Origin: Nocardioides islandensis
Lineage (GTDB): Bacteria > Actinomycetota > Actinomycetes > Propionibacteriales > Nocardioidaceae
Direction of reading: 5' to 3'
DNA length: 64,000 nt
Assembly: GCF_015352455.1 (NCBI RefSeq)
Contig: NZ_JADKPN010000006.1
Location: 173,964-237,963, forward strand
Shown: piece by piece, positions 1 to 8,414 of the stretch
Numbering within the stretch: the first letter of the stretch is position 1
Layout of the letters: every line of letters begins with the position of its first letter
The notes under the pieces: generated by a model
The model's input: only the letters and a program-made list of their open reading frames with translations
Databases searched by the model: none
What the model was told of the DNA's origin: nothing
Program-made: the position numbers and the translations under genes

Positions 1-796
1 ACTTCCACATGTTGTAGGCGATGCCGACCGCGAGCGGCACCAGCCCGGCCGCCAGCACCCAGGGCGCGAGCCGGCGGCGGGCGGCGAACGACGTGCCCCG
101 CCACATCCAGAGCCCGAGCGCCACCGCTCCCAGGCAGACGCCCCAGCCGCCGGTGGTCCGGGTGAGCACCGCGCACAGGATGACCAGCGCCAGCCAGGCC
201 ACGCCGCGGCCCGTCGGCTCGAGGGCCAGGCGGACCAGCCAGTACGCCGCGGCGACGACGAGCGCGGTCTGCCAGAGGTAGACCTCGTGGTAGACCCACG
301 GCAGCGAGGCGTCGAAGGTCAGCGTGGTGCCACCGGTGATGCCGGCCAGGAACAGCCCGGCGAGCACCGCCTGCCGCCGGGTCACCTCGGCGTCGTCGCC
401 GAGGACGGCGCGGCGCACCAGCCAGACCAGCCGGGTCGCGAACACCGCGAAGACCACCCAGGCCACCAGCATCGAGACCAGGGTCATCTTCCCGTCGAAG
501 TCCTGGGTGACCAGCAGGACCGGGATGCGCAGGAGGGCCGGGAACGGGCCGAAGTACATATAGGTCTTGGTGCCCTCGGTGAAGCCCTCGATGCCCATGA
601 CGTACGCCGGCACGTCGAGGTGGCCGTCCAGGAAGGCGTTGCCCTGCGCCTCGAAGAACCCCCCGGCGTACCGCAGCGCGACCGCCGACCGGCCGACGTC
701 GGTGCCGAAGTCCATCAGCACGAGGAGGTACGCGAGCCCGCCCACCAGTGTCCCGGCGAGGCTGGCGACGACGACGCGCCACTGGGAAGGGCGCAT
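1..796 (-). CDS. Polytopic membrane protein, 3' part cut by window edge
   Basis: The reading frame begins at an ATG at 796 and runs off the window start without a stop, so about 265 N-terminal residues are visible. They contain an N-terminal membrane segment (residues about 8-28), a loop with a short acidic/aromatic stretch, and at least four further hydrophobic helices. The arrangement (helix, long first outside loop, many helices) resembles GT-C type glycosyltransferases or other lipid-linked sugar enzymes, but no motif lets me assign a reaction. It starts 14 bp downstream of the GT2-methyltransferase stop on the same strand, so the two probably form one operon for surface glycan synthesis (inference). 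I do not recognise a named family. Confidence 0.7.
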   Translation of the reverse strand, partial: MRPSQWRVVVASLAGTLVGGLAYLLVLMDFGTDVGRSAVALRYAGGFFEAQGNAFLDGHLDVPAYVMGIEGFTEGTKTYMYFGPFPALLRIPVLLVTQDFDGKMTLVSMLVAWVVFAVFATRLVWLVRRAVLGDDAEVTRRQAVLAGLFLAGITGGTTLTFDASLPWVYHEVYLWQTALVVAAAYWLVRLALEPTGRGVAWLALVILCAVLTRTTGGWGVCLGAVALGLWMWRGTSFAARRRLAPWVLAAGLVPLAVGIAYNMWK

Positions 797-810
797 GGTC
801 CGGCGTGCTC

Positions 811-2292
811 CTAGATGGCCTCGAGGCGGTAGAGGAACTGGTAGCCGAACATCGTAGGCCAGACCGCCGTGGCGGCCCGGTCGGCCCGTGCGGCGCCCCG
901 TGCGGCCCGCGAGACGAACGACTCGCCGCCGCGGTCGAGCACGTCGACGGGCGAGCCGACGACGTCGCGCTCGACGACGACCAGCCCGCACGTGTTGACC
1001 AAGCGCTCGAACGTGCGCCGGGTGAAGAACCGGACGTGGGTGTGGTCCAGCGGTCCGCGCTGGTCGTAGTCGAACCGGCCCAGCGCCACCTTGCCGCGGG
1101 GGTACCAGTGGCCGAAGTTCGGCACCGACACCAGGATCTCGCCGCCCGGGTTGAGGTGGTCGCGGATGTCCTTCAGGAGGGTCTCCGGGTCCACGACGTG
1201 CTCGAGGATGTCGCCGGCGATGATCACGTCGTACGACGGCGTGCTGGACGGCAGCCCCTGGCTGACGTCGGCTTCCACGAAGTCGTCGAGGCGCTCGCCG
1301 ACCCCGTGGTGCTTGACCAGGTCCACGCCGTCGACCCGGTGGCCCTGCTGGCGGACCAGCGCACCGAACTGCCCGTCGGAGCAGCCGACGTCCAGGACCG
1401 ACGTACCGGGCCGGTGCCGGGCGGTCCAGGCGAGCAGCCGGCCGTGCGAGGAGTGCGGGGACGGCTTGAGCTCGTAGACCTCGGTGTCGTGCGCGGTCAT
1501 CGCGCCGAGGCCGGAGGGCCCGGTGCCGAAGCCCATCCGGCGGGCCTTGAACCGGATCACGTCCTTGGTCACGTCCTTGGCGTACTTGATGCCGTTGACG
1601 TGGCAGATCTCGTCACCGTAGTAGGTCGGGATCGGTACCTCGGCGATCTTCTTCCCGGCCGCGTGCAGGCCCAGGATGATCTCGGTGTCGAAGTCGAAGT
1701 CGTTGGTGTAGCTGTCGAGGTCGATGTCGGTGAGCGCGTCGACCCGGTAGGCCCGGTAGCCGCTGTGCCACTCGCTCAGCTCCAGGCCGGTCACCTTGTT
1801 CTGGAAGGTGGAGAGGATCCGGTTGCCGACGTACTTGTACATCGGCATGCCGCCGGCGCGGGCCTTGCCCTTCTCCATCATCCGCGAGCCGAAGACCGCG
1901 TCCGCCTCGCCGCGCACCAGCGGCTCGACGATCGACTCGATCACCTCGGGGGCGTACTGCCCGTCGCCGTGCAGCAGCACCACGACGTCCAGGCCGTGGT
2001 CGATGGCCCAGTGGTAGCCGGCCTTCTGGTTGCCGCCGTAGCCGAGGTTCTCGGGGTGCTTCACCACCGTCAGCGGCAGCTGGGTGCGCTCGAGGTAGCG
2101 CAGCGCCACGTCGTAGGTCTCGTCGGGGCTCGCGTCGTCGCAGACCAGCACGTGGTCGACGGACGCGGCGAACGACGGGGGCAGCCGGTCGAGCGTCTGC
2201 GCGAGCGTGGACGCGGCGTTGTAGGCGACGACCAGCACACCGACGCGCATGGGCGTCCGGTCGTCGGTCAGCAGGGGGACTGCTGGGGCCAC
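811..2292 (-). CDS. Fused GT2 glycosyltransferase and SAM methyltransferase
   Basis: This 493-residue protein has two catalytic domains. Residues about 15-240 are a family 2 glycosyltransferase of the dolichyl-phosphate-mannose synthase type, with the VVAYNA opening strand and the GDGQY acidic motif near residue 107. Residues about 285-440 are a class I methyltransferase with motif I VLDVGCSDGQFG near residue 297. I chose the GTG at 2292 because AGGAG lies six bases before it; a longer frame would overlap the divergent oxygenase gene. The protein would transfer a sugar to a lipid carrier or glycan and methylate a product. The substrate cannot be read from the sequence. Its neighbours are membrane and acyl-transfer enzymes, which fits cell-envelope polysaccharide work. 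Confidence 0.85.
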   Translation of the reverse strand: MAPAVPLLTDDRTPMRVGVLVVAYNAASTLAQTLDRLPPSFAASVDHVLVCDDASPDETYDVALRYLERTQLPLTVVKHPENLGYGGNQKAGYHWAIDHGLDVVVLLHGDGQYAPEVIESIVEPLVRGEADAVFGSRMMEKGKARAGGMPMYKYVGNRILSTFQNKVTGLELSEWHSGYRAYRVDALTDIDLDSYTNDFDFDTEIILGLHAAGKKIAEVPIPTYYGDEICHVNGIKYAKDVTKDVIRFKARRMGFGTGPSGLGAMTAHDTEVYELKPSPHSSHGRLLAWTARHRPGTSVLDVGCSDGQFGALVRQQGHRVDGVDLVKHHGVGERLDDFVEADVSQGLPSSTPSYDVIIAGDILEHVVDPETLLKDIRDHLNPGGEILVSVPNFGHWYPRGKVALGRFDYDQRGPLDHTHVRFFTRRTFERLVNTCGLVVVERDVVGSPVDVLDRGGESFVSRAARGAARADRAATAVWPTMFGYQFLYRLEAI

Positions 2293-2365
2293 GTCGTTCT
2301 CCTGGCGGTGCGTGATCTGTCCTCTGGCACGATAAGGCCCCACAGCAGCTCCCGGAGGCGTTTCC

Positions 2366-3250
2366 ATGTCCTATGACTCGTCGGGCGACGACACCCTGCA
2401 GGCCACCACGGTCGACTACGGCCGGCTCGAGGCCGACCTGCCCACCCGCGCCGCGGCGTACGCCGCCGCCCAGCCGTTCCCGCACGTCGTGCTGGACGGG
2501 GTGCTCGTGCCCGAGGTGTTCGAGCGGGCCGCGGCGGAGTTCCCGGACCTGCGCGACGAGCGGTGGAACGGCTACCTGCACGTCAACGAGACGAAGTACT
2601 CCAACACCGAGCCGGACACCTGGGGACCGACGCTCAACGCCGTCGCGCGCGAGTTCTGCTCGCCGCGGTTCGTGCGGTACCTCGTCGAGCTGACCGGGAT
2701 CGAGGGGCTGGTCCCCGACTGGAGCATGGACGGCGGGGGGCTGCACCAGACCCTGCGGGGCGGGCACCTCAACGTGCACGCCGACTTCTCCAGCCACCAC
2801 ACCCACGAGAACTGGGCACGGCGGGTGAACATCCTGCTGTACCTCAACCGCGAGTGGCGTGACGAGTGGGGCGGCGAGCTCGAGCTCTGGGACCGCGACA
2901 TGACCGCCTGCCAGGACAAGGTCACCCCGGCCGGCAACCGGATGCTGGTGTTCTCCACCTCCGACGACTCCTTCCACGGACACCCGGACGGGCTGACCTG
3001 CCCCGAGGACGTCGCCCGGCGCTCCATGGCCCTCTACTACTTCACCGTCGAGGACCACGTCGTCCGCCGGTCCACCAACTACCGGGCCCGGCCGCAGGAC
3101 GGCTGGCGCCGGTGGGCGATCGGGGCCGACCGGGTGGCCGTGGACCTCTACGACCGCGCGAAGCGGCGGTTCGGTGTCTCCGACGAGAAGGCGCAGGCCC
3201 TGCTCGCGAGGCTGCACCGCCGCCCCCGCTGGTCGAGGAGGTCGCGCTAG
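2366..3250 (+). CDS. 2OG-Fe(II) oxygenase, prolyl-4-hydroxylase-like
   Basis: The 294-residue cytoplasmic protein carries a double-stranded beta-helix oxygenase domain. The iron ligands appear as H138-x-D140 (in HADFSS) and a distal histidine at 204 or 206 (SFHGHPDG), followed by an arginine-containing strand (RRSMALYYFT) expected to bind 2-oxoglutarate. GGAGG lies eight bases before the ATG. The family hydroxylates proteins, peptides or sugars; the substrate here is unknown. It is divergent from the GT2-methyltransferase and convergent with an acyltransferase, so a role in modifying a surface glycan or glycopeptide is possible (inference). Its last codons and its TAG stop lie inside a dispersed palindromic repeat. 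Confidence 0.85.
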   Translation: MSYDSSGDDTLQATTVDYGRLEADLPTRAAAYAAAQPFPHVVLDGVLVPEVFERAAAEFPDLRDERWNGYLHVNETKYSNTEPDTWGPTLNAVAREFCSPRFVRYLVELTGIEGLVPDWSMDGGGLHQTLRGGHLNVHADFSSHHTHENWARRVNILLYLNREWRDEWGGELELWDRDMTACQDKVTPAGNRMLVFSTSDDSFHGHPDGLTCPEDVARRSMALYYFTVEDHVVRRSTNYRARPQDGWRRWAIGADRVAVDLYDRAKRRFGVSDEKAQALLARLHRRPRWSRRSR

Positions 3251-3266
3251 CGACCGTCACGAGACC
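3228..3266. repeat. Dispersed palindromic repeat, copy A
   Basis: A 39-bp element begins GCTGGTCGAGGAG, continues into a hairpin with arms GGTCGC / GCGACC around CTA, and ends GTCACGAGACC. A same-length copy with the same ends and a different central stem occurs at 61112-61150, and an inverted copy at 61178-61213. The conserved flanks with a variable self-complementary core resemble REP-type elements. The centre supplies the stop codon of the oxygenase gene and may also act as a weak terminator. Confidence 0.75.
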
Positions 3267-3271
3267 GGTGG

Positions 3272-4495
3272 CTACACGCCGGTCAGCTCGTCGTCGCGCT
3301 CGGCGTGGTGCCGGGTGGCCCGGATGCGCTCGCGGGCCTCGTCCCGCCCGCGCCGGGCGGCCGCGACCAGCGCCGGCCCGATCCCGCGGTCGAGGGCGTG
3401 CCACCTCTCCGAGGCCAGCCACCGGCGCACGGGCCGCTCGATCAGCAGCTGGGTGGCGACTGCGATCAGCAGGGTGATGGCGTAGGCGAGGAGGGTACGG
3501 GTCTGCCAGCTCCACTCGGTCTCGTTCTTGGACAGGTACCAGAAGAGCGGGTAGTGCCAGACGTACAGCACCAGCGAGGTCCGGCCGGCGAGGGCCAGCG
3601 GTCCCCAGCCGACGGTCCGCGCGAGCAGCTTCGGCGGGCCGGCCATCGCCACGGCCAGGACGAAGACCACCACGTCGATGTTGAGCAGCCAGCCGCCGAG
3701 GCCGAAGTACCCGGACTCGTCCTCCACGGCACCGAGGAGCGGTATCAGCAGCACGGTCGAGGCGACCATCGCCGGCACGGCGTACCGGTGCAGCTTCTGG
3801 GCCCAGGGGAGCACCACGGCGCCGAGCGCACCCCACAAGAGGCCGTCGGCGCGCGTCTGGACGCGGATCAGCGCCGAGAAGACTCCCTCGGTCTCGTAGA
3901 CGTGCTGGCGGTAGATCATCACCACCAGCAGGGTGGCGGCGAGGGTGAGAGCCAGGACGGGGCGCCAGCGACCGACGAGGAACACGATCAGGAGGATCAG
4001 GCCGATCACCCAGAGGTCGGTGCAGACGTACCAGAGGTGTCCGAGGTCGGGCCGGGCCGCGAACGCGTTCTCGCGGACGTAGCCGTTCCAGGTGTAGGTG
4101 ACGATCCGGATCGCCGACTCCCGGGTGTCGGTGCCCTGGTAGGCGACCATCATGTTCCAGTTGGCCGCCGTGAGCGCCAGGACCAGGATCACCAGCGGGT
4201 AGACGTGGGCGGAGATGCGGATCCAGCGTCGCAGCCAGATCACGCCCGGCCGGATCGTCCCGGTGCGCTCCTGCTCGCGCAGCATCCCGCGGGTGGCCAG
4301 GAAGCCGCTGACCACGAAGAAGATGGTGACGGCGTAGTCCCCGCTGGAGAACAGCCAGGTCACGGCCGTCCAGTCGTTCGTCGGCGCCAGGATCCACGTG
4401 TGGGAGAGCAGGACGAGGACGATGGCGTAGCCCCGGATGCCGTCGAGCATCCGGTCGCGTGTCGTCGTCCCCACGCTCTGTCCCGTCTGGACCAT
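3272..4495 (-). CDS. Acyltransferase family 3 membrane protein (OafA-like)
   Basis: This 407-residue integral membrane protein has about ten hydrophobic helices. Its N-terminal RDRMLDGIRGYAIVLVLLSH is the family signature, with the arginine and histidine that line the active site, and VSGFL follows in the next helix. Family members move acetyl or other acyl groups from the cytoplasm to sugars of exported glycans or lipids. It ends just beyond a palindromic repeat shared with the oxygenase gene and starts 113 bp from the divergent PorA-family gene. Context suggests O-acylation of a surface polysaccharide; the acceptor is unknown. Confidence 0.85.
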   Translation of the reverse strand: MVQTGQSVGTTTRDRMLDGIRGYAIVLVLLSHTWILAPTNDWTAVTWLFSSGDYAVTIFFVVSGFLATRGMLREQERTGTIRPGVIWLRRWIRISAHVYPLVILVLALTAANWNMMVAYQGTDTRESAIRIVTYTWNGYVRENAFAARPDLGHLWYVCTDLWVIGLILLIVFLVGRWRPVLALTLAATLLVVMIYRQHVYETEGVFSALIRVQTRADGLLWGALGAVVLPWAQKLHRYAVPAMVASTVLLIPLLGAVEDESGYFGLGGWLLNIDVVVFVLAVAMAGPPKLLARTVGWGPLALAGRTSLVLYVWHYPLFWYLSKNETEWSWQTRTLLAYAITLLIAVATQLLIERPVRRWLASERWHALDRGIGPALVAAARRGRDEARERIRATRHHAERDDELTGV

Positions 4496-4608
4496 GGGCC
4501 GAACTCTAGTTCCTGACCGGCCGTCGGGGACCTCGTGTCGAGGGAGGTCAGGCCGGCTCGCACGCTGCTACTGTTCGGGCGTCTCGCTGGCATTACTGGG
4601 AGGTAACG

Positions 4609-5499
4609 GTGCGCAAGCTGGGGATGGTGCTGGCCGGTCTCGGCGGCTTCCTCGTGATGCTCGCGATCCTGGCGAAGTTCTACGCTCCGGGTCAGCTGAT
4701 GAAGACTCCCCTGGACGTGGACTCCACGACCAACGCGGCGGGGCAGGCGGCCGTGGGTGACGGGGCGACCGAGCCGGTCAAGGGCACCCAGCTGACCCGT
4801 GCCGACTCCGCCAAGTCCGATGGCGACGTGATCGTGTTCGTCAGCTCGTCGTGCCTGATCTTCGACCGCGACAACGCGCCCTCCTGCGTGAACGCCGACG
4901 ACCCGGACCAGCGCTTGATCACCGCCGGTGTCGACAACTTCGCCACCGACCGGAAGACCGCGATGGCCGTCAACGACCCCAAGTACCTGCCGCCGGACGC
5001 CACCCCGCGCGACGGCCTGCAGAACAAGTGGCCCTTCGACGTGGAGAAGAAGACCTATCCCTACTGGGACGACAACGTGAACCAGGTCGTGGACGCCACC
5101 TACGAAGGCACCGAGGACGTCGACGGCATCGAGGCCTACAAGTTCCACGCAGTGGTCTCCGACGTCCCCTACGAGGTCACCGACGGCGTTAAGGGCACCT
5201 ACAGCAAGGACTCGACGATCTGGATCGAGCCGGTCACCGGGTCGTTCGTCAAGCTGAGCTACCACATGGAGCAGACCACCAACACGGGCGACAACTTCAT
5301 CACCCTCGACCTGGCCTACACCGAGGACGAGGTGGCCGACAGTGTGAAGGACGCCAAGTCCAGCCGCGACAAGCTCAACCTCGTGCGCAACACCGTGCCG
5401 CTGATCGGCTTCATCGTGGGCATCCCGTTGTTGGTCATCGGCCTGGTGCTGACCGGTCGAGGCGGCAAGAAGAAGCCCGCCACCGAGTCCGCTGCCTGA
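4609..5499 (+). CDS. PorA/DUF3068-family membrane-anchored protein
   Basis: This 296-residue protein has one N-terminal hydrophobic segment (residues about 4-24), a large extracytoplasmic domain, and a C-terminal helix (about 262-283) followed by GGKKK. That layout, with a Trp/Tyr-rich middle (KWPFDVEKKTYPYWDD), is typical of the actinobacterial DUF3068/PorA-like family. The family name comes from cell-wall porins, but most members are uncharacterised and channel activity here would be a guess. The GTG start has GGGAGG seven bases upstream. The gene lies 30 bp before the next membrane protein and is probably cotranscribed with it. Confidence 0.8.
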   Translation: MRKLGMVLAGLGGFLVMLAILAKFYAPGQLMKTPLDVDSTTNAAGQAAVGDGATEPVKGTQLTRADSAKSDGDVIVFVSSSCLIFDRDNAPSCVNADDPDQRLITAGVDNFATDRKTAMAVNDPKYLPPDATPRDGLQNKWPFDVEKKTYPYWDDNVNQVVDATYEGTEDVDGIEAYKFHAVVSDVPYEVTDGVKGTYSKDSTIWIEPVTGSFVKLSYHMEQTTNTGDNFITLDLAYTEDEVADSVKDAKSSRDKLNLVRNTVPLIGFIVGIPLLVIGLVLTGRGGKKKPATESAA

Positions 5500-5529
5500 C
5501 GCTGCCGGCCTCCTGACACCCTGTAGCAG

Positions 5530-7245
5530 GTGACCTCCCGGGACGTGCCGACGCGCGTGCGCTCGCACGGCTCCCGTCGGCGCCGTGCCGCGGTACGCCG
5601 GGTGCTGACGCGGCGGAACCTGCCGCTGGCCGTCGTGCTGCTCGCCGTGCTGGTGCAGGGCGTCCTGCTGGTGGTCTTCGCGTCGCGGCTGTACTTCTTC
5701 GGCGGCGACGACTGGGACTTCCTGCTCTTCCGCGGCACGATCCCCGGGGTCAACCGCGGGTGGTTCGTGCCGCACTACGACCACTGGTCGACCGCGGCGA
5801 TCGCCATCTACCGCGTCCTGTTCCACTTCTTCGGGCTACGCCACTACCTGCCGTACGGCCTGGTCGTGATCGTCTTTCACCTCACGGCCTGCCTCCTGCT
5901 CTACGCGCTGTTGCGGCGCGCGGGCTCGGGAGCGTGGGCCGCTGCCGCGGCCACGGTCGTCGGCGTGTTCCTCGGCGCCGGTGCCCAGGCGATCCTCTGG
6001 GACGTCGAGCTGACCCTGCTGGGCTCGCTGGTGTGTGGTTTCGCGGCCCTGCTGGTGCTCCAGGGTGGCGCCGACGCGGGCCGGCTGCGGGTGGTGTGGG
6101 GCCTGCTCGTGCTGGCCCTCTCGTTCTCAGGGCTCGGCATCACCGTGATCGGGTGTGCGGCCCTCTTCGTCCTGCTGCGCAGCGGCTGGCGCGAGGCGCT
6201 GGCGGTCGCGTCGGTGCCGACGCTGGTGTTCGCGGTCTGGTTCGTGTGGATCGGGCACACCGGCGCCGATGCGGGTCAGTCGAGCGCGTGGGAGCTCACC
6301 CAGGTGCCGTCGCAGGTCTGGCTGGTCATCACCTCGGCCCTGGAGAGCACCAGCGCCATCCCGGGCACCGGCGGCGTGCTCCTCCTCGTGCTCGTCGCCG
6401 GCACGACGCTGTCCCACGAGACCCCGCGGCCGCTGCGGGACCTGGCGCTGGCCGGCATCGGGGCGTCGCTGTTCCAGACCTTCCTGACCGCGCTGGTGCG
6501 CCCCGGGATCGCCAGCACCGGGCGCTACACCTACCTCGTGGTGATCTTCCTGCTGCCCGCCGTGGCGGTCTGCCTGGCGGCGCTGGCCCGGCGTACTCCG
6601 GAGCCGCGCTGGCTGGTCGGGCTGCTCGGCGGCGTCCTCGTGCTCGGCGTCGCCGCCAACGGGGTGTACCTCGAGCACAAGTACTACAGCGCCACGCGCA
6701 GCTACACCGACGCCTGGCCGGGCACCATCCGGGGCATCGTCGCGGCCAGTGCCGATCGCCAGCGCGTGCTCACCGAGAACCCCGAGGAGTGGTTCAGCGA
6801 GGGCTTCAGCCCGTCGCTGGTGGCCAGCGAGGCGATCCGCGACAAGCTGCCGCCGGGGCACGCGACTGCGGCGGAGCGGCTCGAGGCCGAGCGGCAGTTC
6901 TACGTCGGCGTGTCCGACGAGCCGTTCTCGCTGATGAGCGGTGGGGAGGTGTCGCTGCTGTACTTCCTCGACCCGATCCAGGCTGGGGAGGGCTGCGGCA
7001 CCTACCGCGCGGCCGCGGACGCCGGGGTCATCACCGTCGACATCGGCTCGGCCGGCAACGAGGTCGCGGTGCGCAGCGACAGCACGTCCGTACGCACCTA
7101 CCTCGTCCGCGACGGCCGCGAGAGCGACGAGCGCACGTGGTCCATCGACCCCGACGACACGACGTACGTCGCGTCCACGGCCAAGGACGCCCAGCTGGTG
7201 ATGGTCTTCAACCGCGGCGGCACCTACACCGTCTGCCGGGGTTAG
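5530..7245 (+). CDS. GT-C-like polytopic membrane glycosyltransferase candidate
   Basis: The 571-residue protein has a basic N-terminus, about ten transmembrane helices up to residue 400, and a soluble C-terminal domain. The first outside loop carries GGDDWDF (D60, D61, D63). Acidic residues in this loop are the catalytic signature of GT-C glycosyltransferases that use polyprenyl-phosphate sugars. I infer membership from this layout only. The start is a GTG with no strong ribosome binding site, so it could lie slightly downstream. It follows the PorA-family gene by 30 bp and ends at a large nested hairpin. Confidence 0.7.
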   Translation: MTSRDVPTRVRSHGSRRRRAAVRRVLTRRNLPLAVVLLAVLVQGVLLVVFASRLYFFGGDDWDFLLFRGTIPGVNRGWFVPHYDHWSTAAIAIYRVLFHFFGLRHYLPYGLVVIVFHLTACLLLYALLRRAGSGAWAAAAATVVGVFLGAGAQAILWDVELTLLGSLVCGFAALLVLQGGADAGRLRVVWGLLVLALSFSGLGITVIGCAALFVLLRSGWREALAVASVPTLVFAVWFVWIGHTGADAGQSSAWELTQVPSQVWLVITSALESTSAIPGTGGVLLLVLVAGTTLSHETPRPLRDLALAGIGASLFQTFLTALVRPGIASTGRYTYLVVIFLLPAVAVCLAALARRTPEPRWLVGLLGGVLVLGVAANGVYLEHKYYSATRSYTDAWPGTIRGIVAASADRQRVLTENPEEWFSEGFSPSLVASEAIRDKLPPGHATAAERLEAERQFYVGVSDEPFSLMSGGEVSLLYFLDPIQAGEGCGTYRAAADAGVITVDIGSAGNEVAVRSDSTSVRTYLVRDGRESDERTWSIDPDDTTYVASTAKDAQLVMVFNRGGTYTVCRG

Positions 7246-7252
7246 GGACGTC

Positions 7253-7321
7253 GAGTTGCGCCTCCGGTACCGCTGAGTTGCGTGCCGGGGGCGCAACTCG
7301 GAGGTACCGGGGGCGCAACTC
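7253..7321. terminator. Nested inverted repeat between convergent genes
   Basis: The outer arms GAGTTGCGCCTCCGGTACC (7253-7271) and GGTACCGGGGGCGCAACTC (7303-7321) pair over 19 bp with one mismatch. Inside them, GAGTTGCG (7275-7282) pairs with CGCAACTC (7292-7299). The element fills the gap between two convergent genes and reads the same on both strands, so it probably terminates both. The four repeats of the same octamer suggest duplication of a smaller hairpin. Confidence 0.75.
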
Positions 7322-7324
7322 GCT

Positions 7325-8185
7325 TCAACGGGGGAGGAGGCGGGCGCCGAAGATCGCCGTCCCCGGCGTGAGGCGGCCGCGGACACCGGACCAGCCGCCC
7401 CACACGCGGTCGTGCCCCTCGGGCCACTCGGGCTCGAGGAGGGTGTCGAGGACGAACCCGTGGCCGGCGAGCACGGCGACCCAGTCGCCGAGGGTGCGGT
7501 GGTGCTCGACGTACGACACCTGGCCGGTCTCGTCGTCGATCTCGACGTACGGCCGCCGGTCCCAGTAGCTCTGGCTGGCGACCAGGCCGGCCTCGGTGGG
7601 GTCGTCGGGGAACATCCAGCGGGTCGGGTGGGTGATCGAGAACGCGAACCTGCCTCCGGGCCGCAGCACCCGCGCGGTCTCGGCGACGGCGTCGTCCAGG
7701 TCCGCGACGAACTGGAGGGCGCCGAAGGAGCAGAAGACGACGTCGAACGACGCGTCGGCGAACGGCAGCGCGGTGGCGGTGCCCAGCACCGAGGGCACGG
7801 TCACGCCGGTCGCGTCGTCGATGCGGCGGGAGTGCTGGAGCTGGCGGAACGAGAGGTCCAGACCGACCGGCCGGCCGCCCTGCGACCGTACCCAGCGCGA
7901 GCACTGCCCAGCGCCGGAGCCGACCTCGAGCACGTCCAGCCCGGACACGTCGCCCAGAGCGCCCAGATCGGCCTCGGTGTGTCCCTCCGGACCCCACACG
8001 AACCCGATGTCGCCGAGGAACTCGCCGTGCGTGGCCTGGTACTCGTCGGCGTACCGGTCCCAGTCCGGGCCGTTGGCCTGGCGGGACTCCGCTTCACCGA
8101 CCGCGCGCCGCTCGACACGTACGCTGGGACTGCCAGGTGAGTTGACCGGGTACGACGTGCCCTCGAGGGGCGCATCCGCGGTCAC
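7325..8185 (-). CDS. Class I SAM-dependent methyltransferase
   Basis: This protein of about 286 residues has a Rossmann methyltransferase core: motif I LDVLEVGSGAGQCSRW, then the acidic VGLDLS strand, ASFDVVFCSFGALQF, and LRPGGRFAFSITHP. The pattern is that of small-molecule methyltransferases of the UbiE/Methyltransf_11 group. The region WDRYADEYQATHGEFLGDIG before the core is typical of actinobacterial members that act on unknown substrates. The start is uncertain: the GTG at 8185 is used, but a GTG nearer 8122 is possible. It is divergent from rpsA and convergent with the membrane protein, separated from the latter by the nested hairpin. Confidence 0.85.
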   Translation of the reverse strand: MTADAPLEGTSYPVNSPGSPSVRVERRAVGEAESRQANGPDWDRYADEYQATHGEFLGDIGFVWGPEGHTEADLGALGDVSGLDVLEVGSGAGQCSRWVRSQGGRPVGLDLSFRQLQHSRRIDDATGVTVPSVLGTATALPFADASFDVVFCSFGALQFVADLDDAVAETARVLRPGGRFAFSITHPTRWMFPDDPTEAGLVASQSYWDRRPYVEIDDETGQVSYVEHHRTLGDWVAVLAGHGFVLDTLLEPEWPEGHDRVWGGWSGVRGRLTPGTAIFGARLLPR

Positions 8186-8216
8186 CCCACCAGTATGACG
8201 GGCCTGCCTACGCCGG

Positions 8217-8247
8217 TTGGACCACCGGTCCGTCACGCGCGTAGACT
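8217..8247 (+). promoter_or_regulatory. Putative sigma-A promoter and long leader of rpsA
   Basis: TTGGAC (8217-8222) and TAGACT (8242-8247) resemble housekeeping -35 and -10 boxes, with a 19-bp spacer that is slightly long. Transcription would begin near 8254 and leave a leader of about 160 bases before rpsA. The leader contains CTGGG / CCCAG arms near 8269-8302 and a small AAGGG-AAT-CCCTT stem just before the start codon that includes the only purine-rich stretch. Autoregulation by S1 is known in E. coli; here it is only suggested by the leader. Confidence 0.45.
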
Positions 8248-8414
8248 CGCCGCTTGCGCCAGGCGTCTGCTGGGTTCCCGGACCGAGCGGACCCCAGCTC
8301 GCTACTGCGCACCGCTCCCTCCGAGTTCATCTTCTGGGGAGCACCCGTCGGTGGTGAAACAGATTCCTGCGCGTGCCCGCACGACATCTGTCCACCCAAG
8401 GGAATCCCTTTTAT

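Noticed and set aside
748..2376. Long plus-strand open frame of 542 codons opposite the GT2-methyltransferase
   Set aside because: It is antisense to a gene with clear motifs. Its product is low complexity (Asp/Val/Gly-rich), as usual for shadow frames in high-GC DNA.
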